From Lachnospiraceae bacterium UBA3401 (lineage in GTDB: Bacteria > Bacillota > Clostridia > Lachnospirales > Lachnospiraceae), in NCBI GenBank assembly GCA_002358575.1, contig DEPD01000185.1, positions 5,073 to 17,181 on the forward strand: a DNA stretch of 12,109 bases. Direction: 5' to 3'. Below the pieces are notes generated by a model. The model was given only the letters and a program-made list of their open reading frames with translations. It was not told where the DNA came from and searched no databases. The position numbers and the translations under genes were made by a program. This document shows, in pieces, positions 5,806 to 12,109 of this stretch; the stretch's first letter is position 1, and each line of letters starts with the position of its first letter.

Positions 5806-6933
5806 ATGAATCGTGTCAATATTTATCGAGCTGCCACAAATGAGCAGACTGGCATCTCCAACCTTTTTATTGATGAATATATGGCGGACGCCAATGATGC
5901 ACAACTCAAAATCTATCTTTTTCTAATCCGCATGATGAATGCCAATCTTCCAACAAGTGTGACAGACATTGCGGACAAGTTTAACTATACAGAGAAAGAT
6001 GTGCTTAGGTCATTGATGTATTGGGAGTCCAAACAGCTTCTAGCACTTGACTTCGATGCGACTCACAACCTATCTGGTATTAGGGTGCTTTCCCTTGAAA
6101 ATGCATATGAGGTGCCCAGATCGGCTCCTCGTATCACACCAGTCCTGTCCTTTATTAAACCAGTCTCCATGCAGACGAGCACGACTGCTCAAACCGGAAT
6201 CACACAGATGGCTGCAAATCATATTGTCTCAGCCATTAACAGTCAGCCCGCAAATGGAAAAATTACGAAACCGGAATACACACTTGACGAACTCACACAC
6301 TTTAAGGATAATGAAGATATCGAACAGCTCTTGCTTGTCACAGAACAGTATATTGCAAGGCCACTGACGCGCAGCGATATGGAAACCATTCTCTTTTTGT
6401 ATGACAGTCTTGGATTTTCCACCGATCTGATCGACTATCTGGTACAACACTGTGTTGAGCGTGGCAAGAAAGATTTTCGGTATATTGAAAAAGTGGCTCT
6501 CGCGTGGCACGAACAGGGTATTTCCTTGCCAAGCGATGCACAGAATGCATCCCGCAAATATGAAAAAGTAGTCTATACAATTATGAAATCCCTTGGGAAA
6601 AATACAAATCCTGCGCCCAAGGAACTTGAATACATAAATAAGTGGACAAAAGATTATGGATTTATGCTCGATGTAATACAGGAAGCTTGCGACAAAACTG
6701 TTATGACCACCGACAACCACCGCTTTGCATATGCAGATGGTATTCTCACCAAATGGTATCAGGCAGGGGTCCATTGCAAGACAGATATTCCAGTAGCTGA
6801 TGCATCCTACAAACGCTCAACCACGGAAAAGACACTCCAGACCGACAATATTGTTTCCAGAAACAAATTTAACAGCTTTGCCCAGAACTCGTATGACTTT
6901 GACCAATTAGAGCAAAATATTCTAAGTAATTAG
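5806..6933 (+). CDS. DnaB/DnaD-type replication initiation protein (helicase co-loader)
   Basis: A 375-residue protein of the DnaD/DnaB family, which in Firmicutes helps recruit the replicative helicase to origins or restart sites. An N-terminal winged-helix DDBH1-like domain (about 18-100) is followed by a linker rich in Ser, Thr and Gln. Two DDBH2-like helical domains follow, each ending in the family's aromatic/Ile/Trp motif: FRYIEKVALAW (224-234) and FAYADGILTKW (307-317). The tail FNSFAQ...YDFDQLE (355-369) resembles the terminal motif of DnaD-family proteins. One DDBH1 plus two DDBH2 is the layout of Bacillus DnaB rather than DnaD. Start ATG 5806-5808 (AGGTG about 8 bases upstream) is preferred over an in-frame ATG at 5656, which lies upstream of the promoter. 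Directly followed by dnaI, as Bacillus dnaB is. Confidence 0.88.
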   Translation: MNRVNIYRAATNEQTGISNLFIDEYMADANDAQLKIYLFLIRMMNANLPTSVTDIADKFNYTEKDVLRSLMYWESKQLLALDFDATHNLSGIRVLSLENAYEVPRSAPRITPVLSFIKPVSMQTSTTAQTGITQMAANHIVSAINSQPANGKITKPEYTLDELTHFKDNEDIEQLLLVTEQYIARPLTRSDMETILFLYDSLGFSTDLIDYLVQHCVERGKKDFRYIEKVALAWHEQGISLPSDAQNASRKYEKVVYTIMKSLGKNTNPAPKELEYINKWTKDYGFMLDVIQEACDKTVMTTDNHRFAYADGILTKWYQAGVHCKTDIPVADASYKRSTTEKTLQTDNIVSRNKFNSFAQNSYDFDQLEQNILSN

Positions 6934-6989
6934 ACTCTATACCATTGTGAGTGCCTGGGTAGCCCAAAAGAGAATGAGGTAAAATACAA

Positions 6990-7961
6990 ATGTCATTGAC
7001 AAATAGCCAGTACGATGCAATTATGCGCTCCTACGAGGAAAAACAGCGCATCGCTAGACATCGGCTTGAACGCAATACAGAGATTGTCTATCAGAAAATT
7101 CCTGCTTACGAAACACTAGACAGACAGGTCGCCGCCATCTCAATTGAACAGGGAAAAAAATTGCTTGGCGGAGAGACCGACGCACTGCCCAAATTAAAAC
7201 AGCGCCTAAGAGAATTGTCTGCCCAAAAAGTTTCCCTGCTGCGCGAAAATGGTTTTTCCGAAAACTATCTGTCGCCAGTCTACGAGTGTGACAAGTGTCA
7301 AGATACTGGATATATTGCAAACAAAAAATGTAGCTGCTTTCGTGCGGCAGAAATTGACCTCATCTATGAACAATGTCACATTAAAACGCTGCTGGAAACC
7401 GAGAACTTCAGTTCTCTTTCCTATGACTATTATGCGGGAGAAGACCTTGAAAAATTTACGAAAGCTGTACAAATATGCCAAAATTTTGTGAAAAGCTTCA
7501 ATAAGGACTACCGAAACTTGTTTTTTTATGGTACAGTAGGAACGGGTAAATCATTTCTGTCTTGTTGTATTGCAAAGGAACTAATCGATATGGGAAACTT
7601 CGTCATCTATTTCAGCGCGTCCCAACTCTTTGATATTTTGTCAAAAAGTACTTTTGACAGGGACAGTATGGAGGCAACCTCGGGCATTTCTGAGGACATC
7701 TGTGACTGTGATCTGCTGATTATTGATGATCTGGGCACGGAACTCACCAACGCCTTTGTCTCTTCCCAACTCTTTTCCTGCCTAAACAACAGGCATCTGC
7801 GCAAAAAGGCAACTATCATCACAACAAATCTATCGCTTGGGGAACTGCGGGACCGCTATTCTGACAGGATCTTTTCACGCATCACAAGCAATTTTGATAT
7901 ATGCAAGCTGACAGGCCGGGACATCCGGATGCAGAAGAAAACAGCATCTGCTAACAAATGA
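6990..7961 (+). CDS. dnaI: DnaI/DnaC-type helicase loader ATPase
   Basis: A 323-residue AAA+ ATPase that loads the replicative helicase. The N-terminal helical part holds a four-cysteine cluster (C100, C103, C114, C116) like the zinc-binding module of Bacillus DnaI. The ATPase domain has Walker A GTVGTGKS (181-188), Walker B LLIIDDLG (242-249), sensor-1 TTN (278-280) and an arginine-finger region DRIFSRI (292-298). Start ATG 6990 is preceded by GAGG (6976-6979). It lies 56 bases after the co-loader gene with no terminator between, so co-transcription is likely. The reference names differ (DnaC in many annotations, DnaI in Bacillus). The cysteine cluster and the neighbour favour DnaI. Confidence 0.93.
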   Translation: MSLTNSQYDAIMRSYEEKQRIARHRLERNTEIVYQKIPAYETLDRQVAAISIEQGKKLLGGETDALPKLKQRLRELSAQKVSLLRENGFSENYLSPVYECDKCQDTGYIANKKCSCFRAAEIDLIYEQCHIKTLLETENFSSLSYDYYAGEDLEKFTKAVQICQNFVKSFNKDYRNLFFYGTVGTGKSFLSCCIAKELIDMGNFVIYFSASQLFDILSKSTFDRDSMEATSGISEDICDCDLLIIDDLGTELTNAFVSSQLFSCLNNRHLRKKATIITTNLSLGELRDRYSDRIFSRITSNFDICKLTGRDIRMQKKTASANK

Positions 7962-8001
7962 AAACAGATATCTCTATATATAGAAAGCGAGGGTTTTTTC
8001 A

Positions 8002-9186
8002 ATGCCAGTTCGTGAGGAAAAAAGAAATCTCAACTCAATACCTGTAGGTTCATTAGGCATCATCCCTTTGAGCGGCTGTAAAGAGCTCGGCGACAAGGTT
8101 GACAGATACCTTGTCAAATGGAGAGCAGAGCGCGAGAGCGAACATAAGGATTCACTTGCATTTGCAGGCTACCAACGCGACTCTTATATCATACAGACCC
8201 GTGTTCCACGCTTTGGCACTGGTGAGGCGAAGGGCGAAATCTTAGAGTCTGTACGTGGTGACGACATCTATCTGTTAGTCGATGTCACAAACTACTCTCT
8301 GACGTATTCCCTTTGTGGACAGGAGAATCATATGTCCCCTGATGACCATTTTCAGGATTTGAAACGAATTATCGCAGCTATCGGCGGCAAGTCACGCCGC
8401 ATCACTGTGATTATGCCCTACTTGTATGAAAGCCGCCAACATAAGAGAAATTCAAGAGAATCCCTCGACTGTGCACTGGCACTTCAGGAAATGGTAAATA
8501 TGGGCGTGGATAACATTATCACTTTTGATGCACATGATCCGCGCGTGCAGAATGCAATTCCCTTACATGGCTTTGAAACGGTATCACCCACTTATCAATT
8601 TATCAAGGGACTGTTAAACAATGTCTCTGATCTAACCATTGACGCAGATCACATGATGCTCGTAAGCCCTGATGAAGGTGGCATGGGACGTGCAATCTAC
8701 ATGGCAAACGTAATGGGACTAGATATGGGTATGTTTTATAAACGGCGCGATTATACTAGGGTCGTGAATGGCCGCAACCCAATTGTAGCGCATGAGTTTC
8801 TTGGCAGCAGCGTGGAAGGCAAAGATATTATTATTGTAGATGATATGATCTCTTCTGGAGAGAGCATGATCGAAGTTGCCACATACTTAAAAAAGCGCAA
8901 GGCAAGACGCATTTTCGCCGCAGCTACGTTTGGTCTCTTTACTGCAGGTCTGGACAAGTTTGACGAGGCATATGAACAGGGACTAATTTACAGAGTCCTC
9001 ACGACAAACCTAATCTATCAAAAGCCAGAACTGCTTGAAAAAGAGTGGTATATTAGCTGTGACATGAGCAAATATATTGCCTATATTATCGACACATTAA
9101 ACCACGACTCTTCTATCAGCGATTTGTTGAATCCCAACGACAGGATTCACAGCTATATTAGCCGCTATAAAAATGGAGAGATATAA
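8002..9186 (+). CDS. prs: ribose-phosphate pyrophosphokinase (PRPP synthetase), long divergent form
   Basis: A 394-residue enzyme predicted to make PRPP from ribose-5-phosphate and ATP for nucleotide, histidine and tryptophan synthesis. Recognisable elements in order: GEILESVRG (about 78-86), PYLYESRQHKR (139-149, family PYxxYxRQDRK), FDAHDP (165-170, family DLHxxQ), SPDEGG (222-227), catalytic KRR (247-249) and the PRPP loop VDDMISSGES (279-288). It is about 70 residues longer than the usual 310-330, with an N-terminal extension and a longer C-terminal end, and the flexible-loop Asp is His here (RQH). Start ATG 8002 has GAGGG 8 bases upstream. Last gene of the operon, 40 bases after dnaI; a 12-bp palindrome (7973-7984) sits in that gap. 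The bidirectional terminator follows. Confidence 0.92.
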   Translation: MPVREEKRNLNSIPVGSLGIIPLSGCKELGDKVDRYLVKWRAERESEHKDSLAFAGYQRDSYIIQTRVPRFGTGEAKGEILESVRGDDIYLLVDVTNYSLTYSLCGQENHMSPDDHFQDLKRIIAAIGGKSRRITVIMPYLYESRQHKRNSRESLDCALALQEMVNMGVDNIITFDAHDPRVQNAIPLHGFETVSPTYQFIKGLLNNVSDLTIDADHMMLVSPDEGGMGRAIYMANVMGLDMGMFYKRRDYTRVVNGRNPIVAHEFLGSSVEGKDIIIVDDMISSGESMIEVATYLKKRKARRIFAAATFGLFTAGLDKFDEAYEQGLIYRVLTTNLIYQKPELLEKEWYISCDMSKYIAYIIDTLNHDSSISDLLNPNDRIHSYISRYKNGEI

Positions 9187-9189
9187 ATA

Positions 9190-9227
9190 AAATGGAGTAG
9201 GGAAAATTTCAATTCCCTACTCCATTT
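9190..9227. terminator. bidirectional terminator between prs and galE
   Basis: A perfect 15-bp stem, AAATGGAGTAGGGAA (9190-9204) with TTCCCTACTCCATTT (9213-9227), and an 8-base loop. The plus side is followed by ATTATTTATTTTATT and the minus side by a moderately T-rich stretch. It lies 3 bases after the prs stop and 10 bases beyond the galE stop, so it serves both convergent genes. The arm GAGTAGGGAA is shared with repeat copy B. Confidence 0.88.
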
Positions 9228-9237
9228 ATTATTTATT

Positions 9238-10254
9238 TTATTCCTCATATCCGTTAGGATTGTTAGACTGCCATCTCCAACTGTCCGCACACATCTCCTT
9301 AATACCAAACTGTGCAGTCCAACCAAGTTCTTCTTTTGCCTTTGACGCATCTGCATAGCAAGTTGCAATGTCACCCGCACGTCTCGGCTTAATCTCATAT
9401 GGAATCTTTACGCCTGTTGCCTCCTCAAAGTTCTTTACAATATCAAGTACGCTGTAGCCAGTTCCTGTTCCAAGATTATAGATGCACAAGCCAGCATTTT
9501 CCTCAATCTTCTTCAGCGCTTTCACATGGCCAATCGCAAGGTCTACAACATGAATGTAATCTCTAACGCCTGTTCCATCATGCGTGTCGTAATCATTTCC
9601 GAATACCCCAAGTTTCTCAAGTTTTCCTACTGCAACCTGCGTGATATATGGCATTAAATTATTGGGGATTCCATTTGGATTTTCACCCATTGTACCGCTC
9701 TGATGCGCACCGATTGGATTAAAATAACGCAGCAGAATTACATTCCACTCTGGATCTGCTTTCTGCATATCCGACAGAATCTGCTCCAACATGGACTTTG
9801 TCCAACCATAAGGATTTGTGCACTGCCCTTTTGGACACGCCTCTGTAATTGGTATAAATGCAGGGTCTCCGTATACAGTTGCTGATGAAGAAAAGATAAT
9901 ATTCTTGCAGCCATGCTTTCTCATCACATCCACAAGTGTCAACGTACCTGCAATATTATTGTTATAATATTCCCACGGTTTTGCAACAGACTCTCCCACT
10001 GCTTTTAACCCTGCGAAATGAATACAGGAATCAATCTCCTCCTGGTCAAAAATCATTTCCAGTGCATCCCTGTCCAAAATATCTGCCTTATAAAATGTAA
10101 CTGGTCTTCCTGTAATTTTCTCCACACGTTGTAGGGATTTTACACTTGCATTTGACAAGTTATCCACTACTACTACATCATAACCTGCATTCTGAAGTTC
10201 TACCACCGTATGGCTGCCAATAAATCCAGCGCCACCTGTAACTAAAATTGCCAT
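9238..10254 (-). CDS. galE: UDP-glucose 4-epimerase GalE
   Basis: A 338-residue extended short-chain dehydrogenase that interconverts UDP-galactose and UDP-glucose with bound NAD (Leloir pathway, supply of galactosyl residues for surface glycans). It shows the Rossmann motif TGGAGFIGSHT (6-16), the FSSSATVYGD block with Ser124, and the catalytic Tyr149-x-x-x-Lys153, at the same positions as in the E. coli enzyme. Length is typical. Start ATG 10252-10254 has a perfect GGAGG (10264-10268) 9 bases upstream. It is a single gene: convergent with prs and separated from the next upstream gene by about 500 bases. No galK or galT is in the window. Confidence 0.97.
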   Translation of the reverse strand: MAILVTGGAGFIGSHTVVELQNAGYDVVVVDNLSNASVKSLQRVEKITGRPVTFYKADILDRDALEMIFDQEEIDSCIHFAGLKAVGESVAKPWEYYNNNIAGTLTLVDVMRKHGCKNIIFSSSATVYGDPAFIPITEACPKGQCTNPYGWTKSMLEQILSDMQKADPEWNVILLRYFNPIGAHQSGTMGENPNGIPNNLMPYITQVAVGKLEKLGVFGNDYDTHDGTGVRDYIHVVDLAIGHVKALKKIEENAGLCIYNLGTGTGYSVLDIVKNFEEATGVKIPYEIKPRRAGDIATCYADASKAKEELGWTAQFGIKEMCADSWRWQSNNPNGYEE

Positions 10255-10345
10255 ATTTGCCTACCTCCATTTTACTTTTTCTATCCGCACTTATTTCTTG
10301 TCATCTTTTATCATATCCCTTTTTCCTTGGGAAAACAATAGCATA

Positions 10346-10374
10346 ATTATAATTTTTTAAGCCAAAAACGACCA
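10346..10374 (-). promoter_or_regulatory. possible galE promoter
   Basis: A perfect -10 TATAAT (10351-10346) on the minus strand with only a 3-of-6 -35 (TGGTCG, 10374-10369) at 17 bases. It lies about 90 bases upstream of the galE start in an AT-rich stretch (10320-10480) that has several other TA-rich hexamers, so the exact promoter is uncertain. Confidence 0.35.
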
Positions 10375-10479
10375 CAATATTACGGAATATCTCATACGCG
10401 AAATTATTACCAATTTTATCATTTCTATTTATTTTTTATATAATATATGGATTTACAATGGAATTTTCTCATCTATTTT

Positions 10480-10548
10480 TGTGGATATTGTGTATAAATA
10501 TGTGGATATTTTATACTAGCGGTTAAAAGACTGACCAAGTTATCCACA
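10480..10548. promoter_or_regulatory. DnaA-box cluster II in the galE upstream spacer
   Basis: Four 9-mers in 69 bases: ATATCCACA on minus at 10480-10488, TTATACACA on minus at 10489-10497 (fits TTATNCACA exactly and abuts the first), ATATCCACA on minus at 10501-10509, and perfect TTATCCACA on plus at 10540-10548. They border an AT-rich stretch at 10330-10480. The spacer 10255-10756 holds no ORF that I can support. Its content is this cluster, the duplicated motif, repeat copy C and the hairpin at 10715-10747. Confidence 0.7.
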
Positions 10549-10657
10549 ACTTGCTTGTCAATCGCTTGTCCTGCTTGTTCTAACCACTTTATCTATATAA
10601 GAAATGAAACAACGAGCAAATATATACTGACGGTCAAAAAGACTGATCGCCAGTATA
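10512..10657. repeat. duplicated 26-base motif, second copy in a hairpin
   Basis: Positions 10512-10537 and 10623-10649 share TATACT, CGGT, an A-run and GACTGA in the same order with few differences. The second copy is part of an imperfect 14-bp hairpin (10623-10636 with 10644-10657, loop of 7). The first copy has only a weak potential stem and overlaps the DnaA-box area. Confidence 0.5.
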
Positions 10658-10664
10658 AGATGAT

Positions 10665-10713
10665 GCACACAGCCGCATAAGGAAATATACCGCTTTGTAG
10701 CTGCGGCTGGTGC
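10665..10713 (+). repeat. dispersed hairpin repeat, copy C
   Basis: It shares the 15-mer AGGAAATATRCCGCT (10680-10694) with copies A and B and the same fold as B. Outer stem GCAC/GTGC (10665-10668 / 10710-10713) and AGCCGCA (10671-10677) / TGCGGCT (10702-10708), a 14-base 5' bulge carrying the conserved box, then an inner hairpin GCT-TTGT-AGC (10692-10701) stacked on the outer stem. The stem sequences differ from copy B while pairing is kept. A second hairpin follows directly, as in B. Confidence 0.65.
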
Positions 10714-10714
10714 A

Positions 10715-10747
10715 ATACTCACGGCAAATTCTATTTACCGTGAGTAT
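10715..10747. repeat. strong hairpin just after the membrane-protein stop
   Basis: ATACTCACGG (10715-10724) pairs perfectly with CCGTGAGTAT (10738-10747), and the stem can extend inward past one mismatch through AAAT/ATTT. It lies 9 bases beyond the stop of the gene at 10757-11404. No T-run follows on the minus strand, so it is not a typical intrinsic terminator, but it could stabilise the 3' end. It also occupies the second-hairpin position of repeat copy C. Confidence 0.65.
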
Positions 10748-10756
10748 AACTATATC

Positions 10757-11404
10757 CTAATCAATATGAAATCCTGCAAGTTTCATAGATTCATCAAAGG
10801 TCATGCTATAAGTAACACACAGTGCAGAATACGACACCTCCACCTGAACCACAGCATATTTCTTGCCATTTTGACTTGCCTCTGAAATTTCCATGTCCTC
10901 AAACTTTAATAGTGTACCAAAATCTTTTTCCCGCTCTGTTTTTGTATATCGCAGCATCTCCGCGCTCAGAATTACCTTCATATCCTCATTCATATATGCA
11001 TTGACTGCTTCAAAATCATCATTGCTGTAAAGCCGAATAATCTCCATCGCCTGTTCTTTTACCTGCGCTTCCTGAAATACGGTGCTCTCACGGATATCCC
11101 CCCACCGCGGAAGATTTCGATATAAGAATCCAAGTAAAAGGAGGCTAATCAACAGAACAATCCCCCAAATTAACATTGCTTTCTCGCGCTTTGCCGCCTT
11201 CCATTCTGCCTTGTCAAAACGATCATTATATTGGTTGGCATAATCCCAAGGAATCCCCATGCGCTTCAAAACTGCATCCACTGTTTCACCTTTTGCCACC
11301 GCATCGTTTATCTCTGACAAAAGCTGTCTCTTAATCTCTTTTTTCTTTGCCATGCGGCACTTTAGCAGCTTTCCCACTTCCTCCACATACTTTTTTGCGG
11401 TCAT
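10757..11404 (-). CDS. membrane protein with HAAS-like N-terminus and DUF3887-like C-terminus
   Basis: A 215-residue protein. Residues about 1-65 form a charged helical region of the HAAS/DUF1700 type (MTAKKYVEEVGKLL... then a MGIPWDYANQY turn like the usual LGxPxxxAxxY). One membrane helix follows (about 77-95). The outer part (about 112-212, EIIRLYSNDDFEAVNAYMNEDMK...) resembles DUF3887, a small fold found in extracytoplasmic domains. The family match is from memory of the patterns, and the function is unknown; HAAS regions are often linked to PadR or sigma-factor signalling, but no such regulator is adjacent here. Start ATG 11402-11404 has AGGAGG 9 bases upstream; a longer start at 11449 falls inside the 44-bp palindrome and is rejected. 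Confidence 0.8.
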   Translation of the reverse strand: MTAKKYVEEVGKLLKCRMAKKKEIKRQLLSEINDAVAKGETVDAVLKRMGIPWDYANQYNDRFDKAEWKAAKREKAMLIWGIVLLISLLLLGFLYRNLPRWGDIRESTVFQEAQVKEQAMEIIRLYSNDDFEAVNAYMNEDMKVILSAEMLRYTKTEREKDFGTLLKFEDMEISEASQNGKKYAVVQVEVSYSALCVTYSMTFDESMKLAGFHID

Positions 11405-11434
11405 GTACTTCTTCCTCCTGACAGAAAACAGTCT

Positions 11435-11478
11435 GTACCAGTATATCAAACAGCATACGCTGTTTGATATACTGGTAC
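11435..11478. promoter_or_regulatory. perfect 44-bp palindrome (20-bp arms)
   Basis: The 20-base arm 11435-11454 is exactly complementary to 11459-11478, with the 4-base centre ATAC. It lies 30 bases upstream of the start of the gene at 10757-11404 and about 65 bases beyond the stop of the next gene upstream. No clear T-run follows on either strand, so an operator or a structured 5' leader is as likely as a terminator. The longest such structure in the window. Confidence 0.85.
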
Positions 11479-11543
11479 TCTTTGTATCATTGCAATTTTA
11501 CTCTTTTGTGTGACAGACATCAAGCAATTTTTAGAAAACATAT

Positions 11544-12026
11544 TTATCGAATTACGCCGCATCCAATCTTCTCACCGGCATCTCCCGACGGCTGGGATTT
11601 AAAATCGTCTGGCATTTTATGAATAATAACACTTCTTCCCATTATCTCTGGTATTGTGAAACGCTTATCATAAAAAGAAAGCCATGCATATCCTTGATTT
11701 CCCATAAGAGGAAGCATATCCCCCGCATGGTCTGGATGCGCTTCCTTTGTGGGATTGTAGTGCTCTCCTGTCTTATCAAAGGGCATTGTGCAATCTCCTT
11801 TTTCATGGATGTGCATTGCGTAAAAATCTGACGAGAATTGTGTGGAAATATTGGGAAGCCCAAAGACTTCCGCCTCGATTAACACACCTGCATAGGGTGT
11901 TTCATAAAATTTTATAATACCACTCAACTGTGGATTCTGCGCATTTCCTCGAATCCATGCCATTGCTCCGGGTCTTTTGTTTCTAAGGGTATCTGTAAAA
12001 ATCATTCCAGGAGTCATATCTGCCAT
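11544..12026 (-). CDS. Cu/Zn superoxide dismutase-like protein without signal peptide
   Basis: A 160-residue protein of the SodC family, which dismutes superoxide to oxygen and hydrogen peroxide. Likely metal ligands are all present: copper His72, His74, His89 and His136; zinc His89, His97, His100 and Asp103. The disulfide pair Cys79 and Cys156 is kept. The active-site Arg of the family (in GxRxxCG) is Lys153 here (GEKIGCG). No signal peptide or lipobox is visible, so a cytoplasmic location is suggested, unlike most proteobacterial SodC proteins. The start is uncertain: ATG at 12024-12026 has GGAG 13 bases upstream, and in-frame ATGs at 12015-12017 and 12003-12005 are possible and would not remove any ligand. 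No terminator is seen before the 44-bp palindrome, so read-through to the next gene is possible. Confidence 0.88.
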   Translation of the reverse strand: MADMTPGMIFTDTLRNKRPGAMAWIRGNAQNPQLSGIIKFYETPYAGVLIEAEVFGLPNISTQFSSDFYAMHIHEKGDCTMPFDKTGEHYNPTKEAHPDHAGDMLPLMGNQGYAWLSFYDKRFTIPEIMGRSVIIHKMPDDFKSQPSGDAGEKIGCGVIR

Positions 12027-12072
12027 AATGATATTCAGTCTCCAATTTGCTTTTCTTTATCATATGTGTGCA

Positions 12073-12101
12073 ATTATATGATGGTTCCTTGTTACTTTTC
12101 A
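12073..12101 (-). promoter_or_regulatory. promoter of the superoxide dismutase-like gene
   Basis: Perfect -10 TATAAT (12078-12073) with a weak -35 TGAAAA (12101-12096) at 17 bases. Transcription would start near 12066, about 40 bases before the start codon. Nothing else is seen before the window edge. Confidence 0.5.
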
Positions 12102-12109
12102 CACCCGCA

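Noticed and set aside
6229..6774. 181-codon open frame on the minus strand within the co-loader gene
   Set aside because: Shadow of the well-supported DnaB/DnaD-type gene, with no family resemblance.
10160..10168. TTATCCACT DnaA-like box inside galE
   Set aside because: One mismatch, isolated, and inside coding sequence for a conserved part of GalE (DNLSN); likely chance.

Overview
The window looks like chromosomal DNA of a low-to-mid GC Clostridia member, most likely Lachnospiraceae. The reasons are the clostridial two-subunit GlgC/GlgD pair, a long (394 aa) divergent PRPP synthetase, SpoVG, DnaB/DnaI-type helicase loaders, strong GGAGG ribosome binding sites and AT-rich spacers. Genus assignment is inference. 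No phage, transposase, CRISPR array, tRNA or rRNA gene was seen.

Layout. Positions 1-1060 hold a two-helix membrane protein of unknown function (minus strand) bracketed by two copies of a dispersed hairpin repeat. Positions 1063-3850 hold a minus-strand unit glgC-glgD-spoVG, read from a promoter near 3814-3842 to a terminator near 1005-1033. The divergent spacer 3769-4104 also carries two candidate promoters for murC (4105-5484, plus). From 5485 to 5805 there is a gene-free stretch with seven DnaA-box-like 9-mers, partly in back-to-back tandem, leading into a plus-strand operon: a DnaB/DnaD-type helicase co-loader, the DnaI helicase loader and prs. A bidirectional terminator separates prs from convergent galE (9238-10254, minus). 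The 500-base spacer 10255-10756 contains a second DnaA-box cluster, a duplicated motif, a third copy of the dispersed repeat and several hairpins. The right end carries a HAAS-like/DUF3887-like membrane protein preceded by a perfect 44-bp palindrome, then a Cu/Zn superoxide dismutase-like protein, both minus.

How the genes relate. GlgC/GlgD make ADP-glucose for glycogen and GalE interconverts UDP-galactose and UDP-glucose, so the region has a sugar-nucleotide theme. MurC belongs to peptidoglycan synthesis. The DnaB-like/DnaI/Prs operon ties helicase loading to the nucleotide precursor PRPP, and the DnaA boxes just upstream suggest control by, or titration of, the initiator DnaA.

The most interesting non-coding signals are the two DnaA-box clusters about 5 kb apart (one built into the murC terminator), a repeat whose copies B and C share a bulged-hairpin architecture with different stem sequences, palindromes sitting exactly in promoter spacers, and the 44-bp palindrome. 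All were read by eye; none has been tested by database search or folding software.
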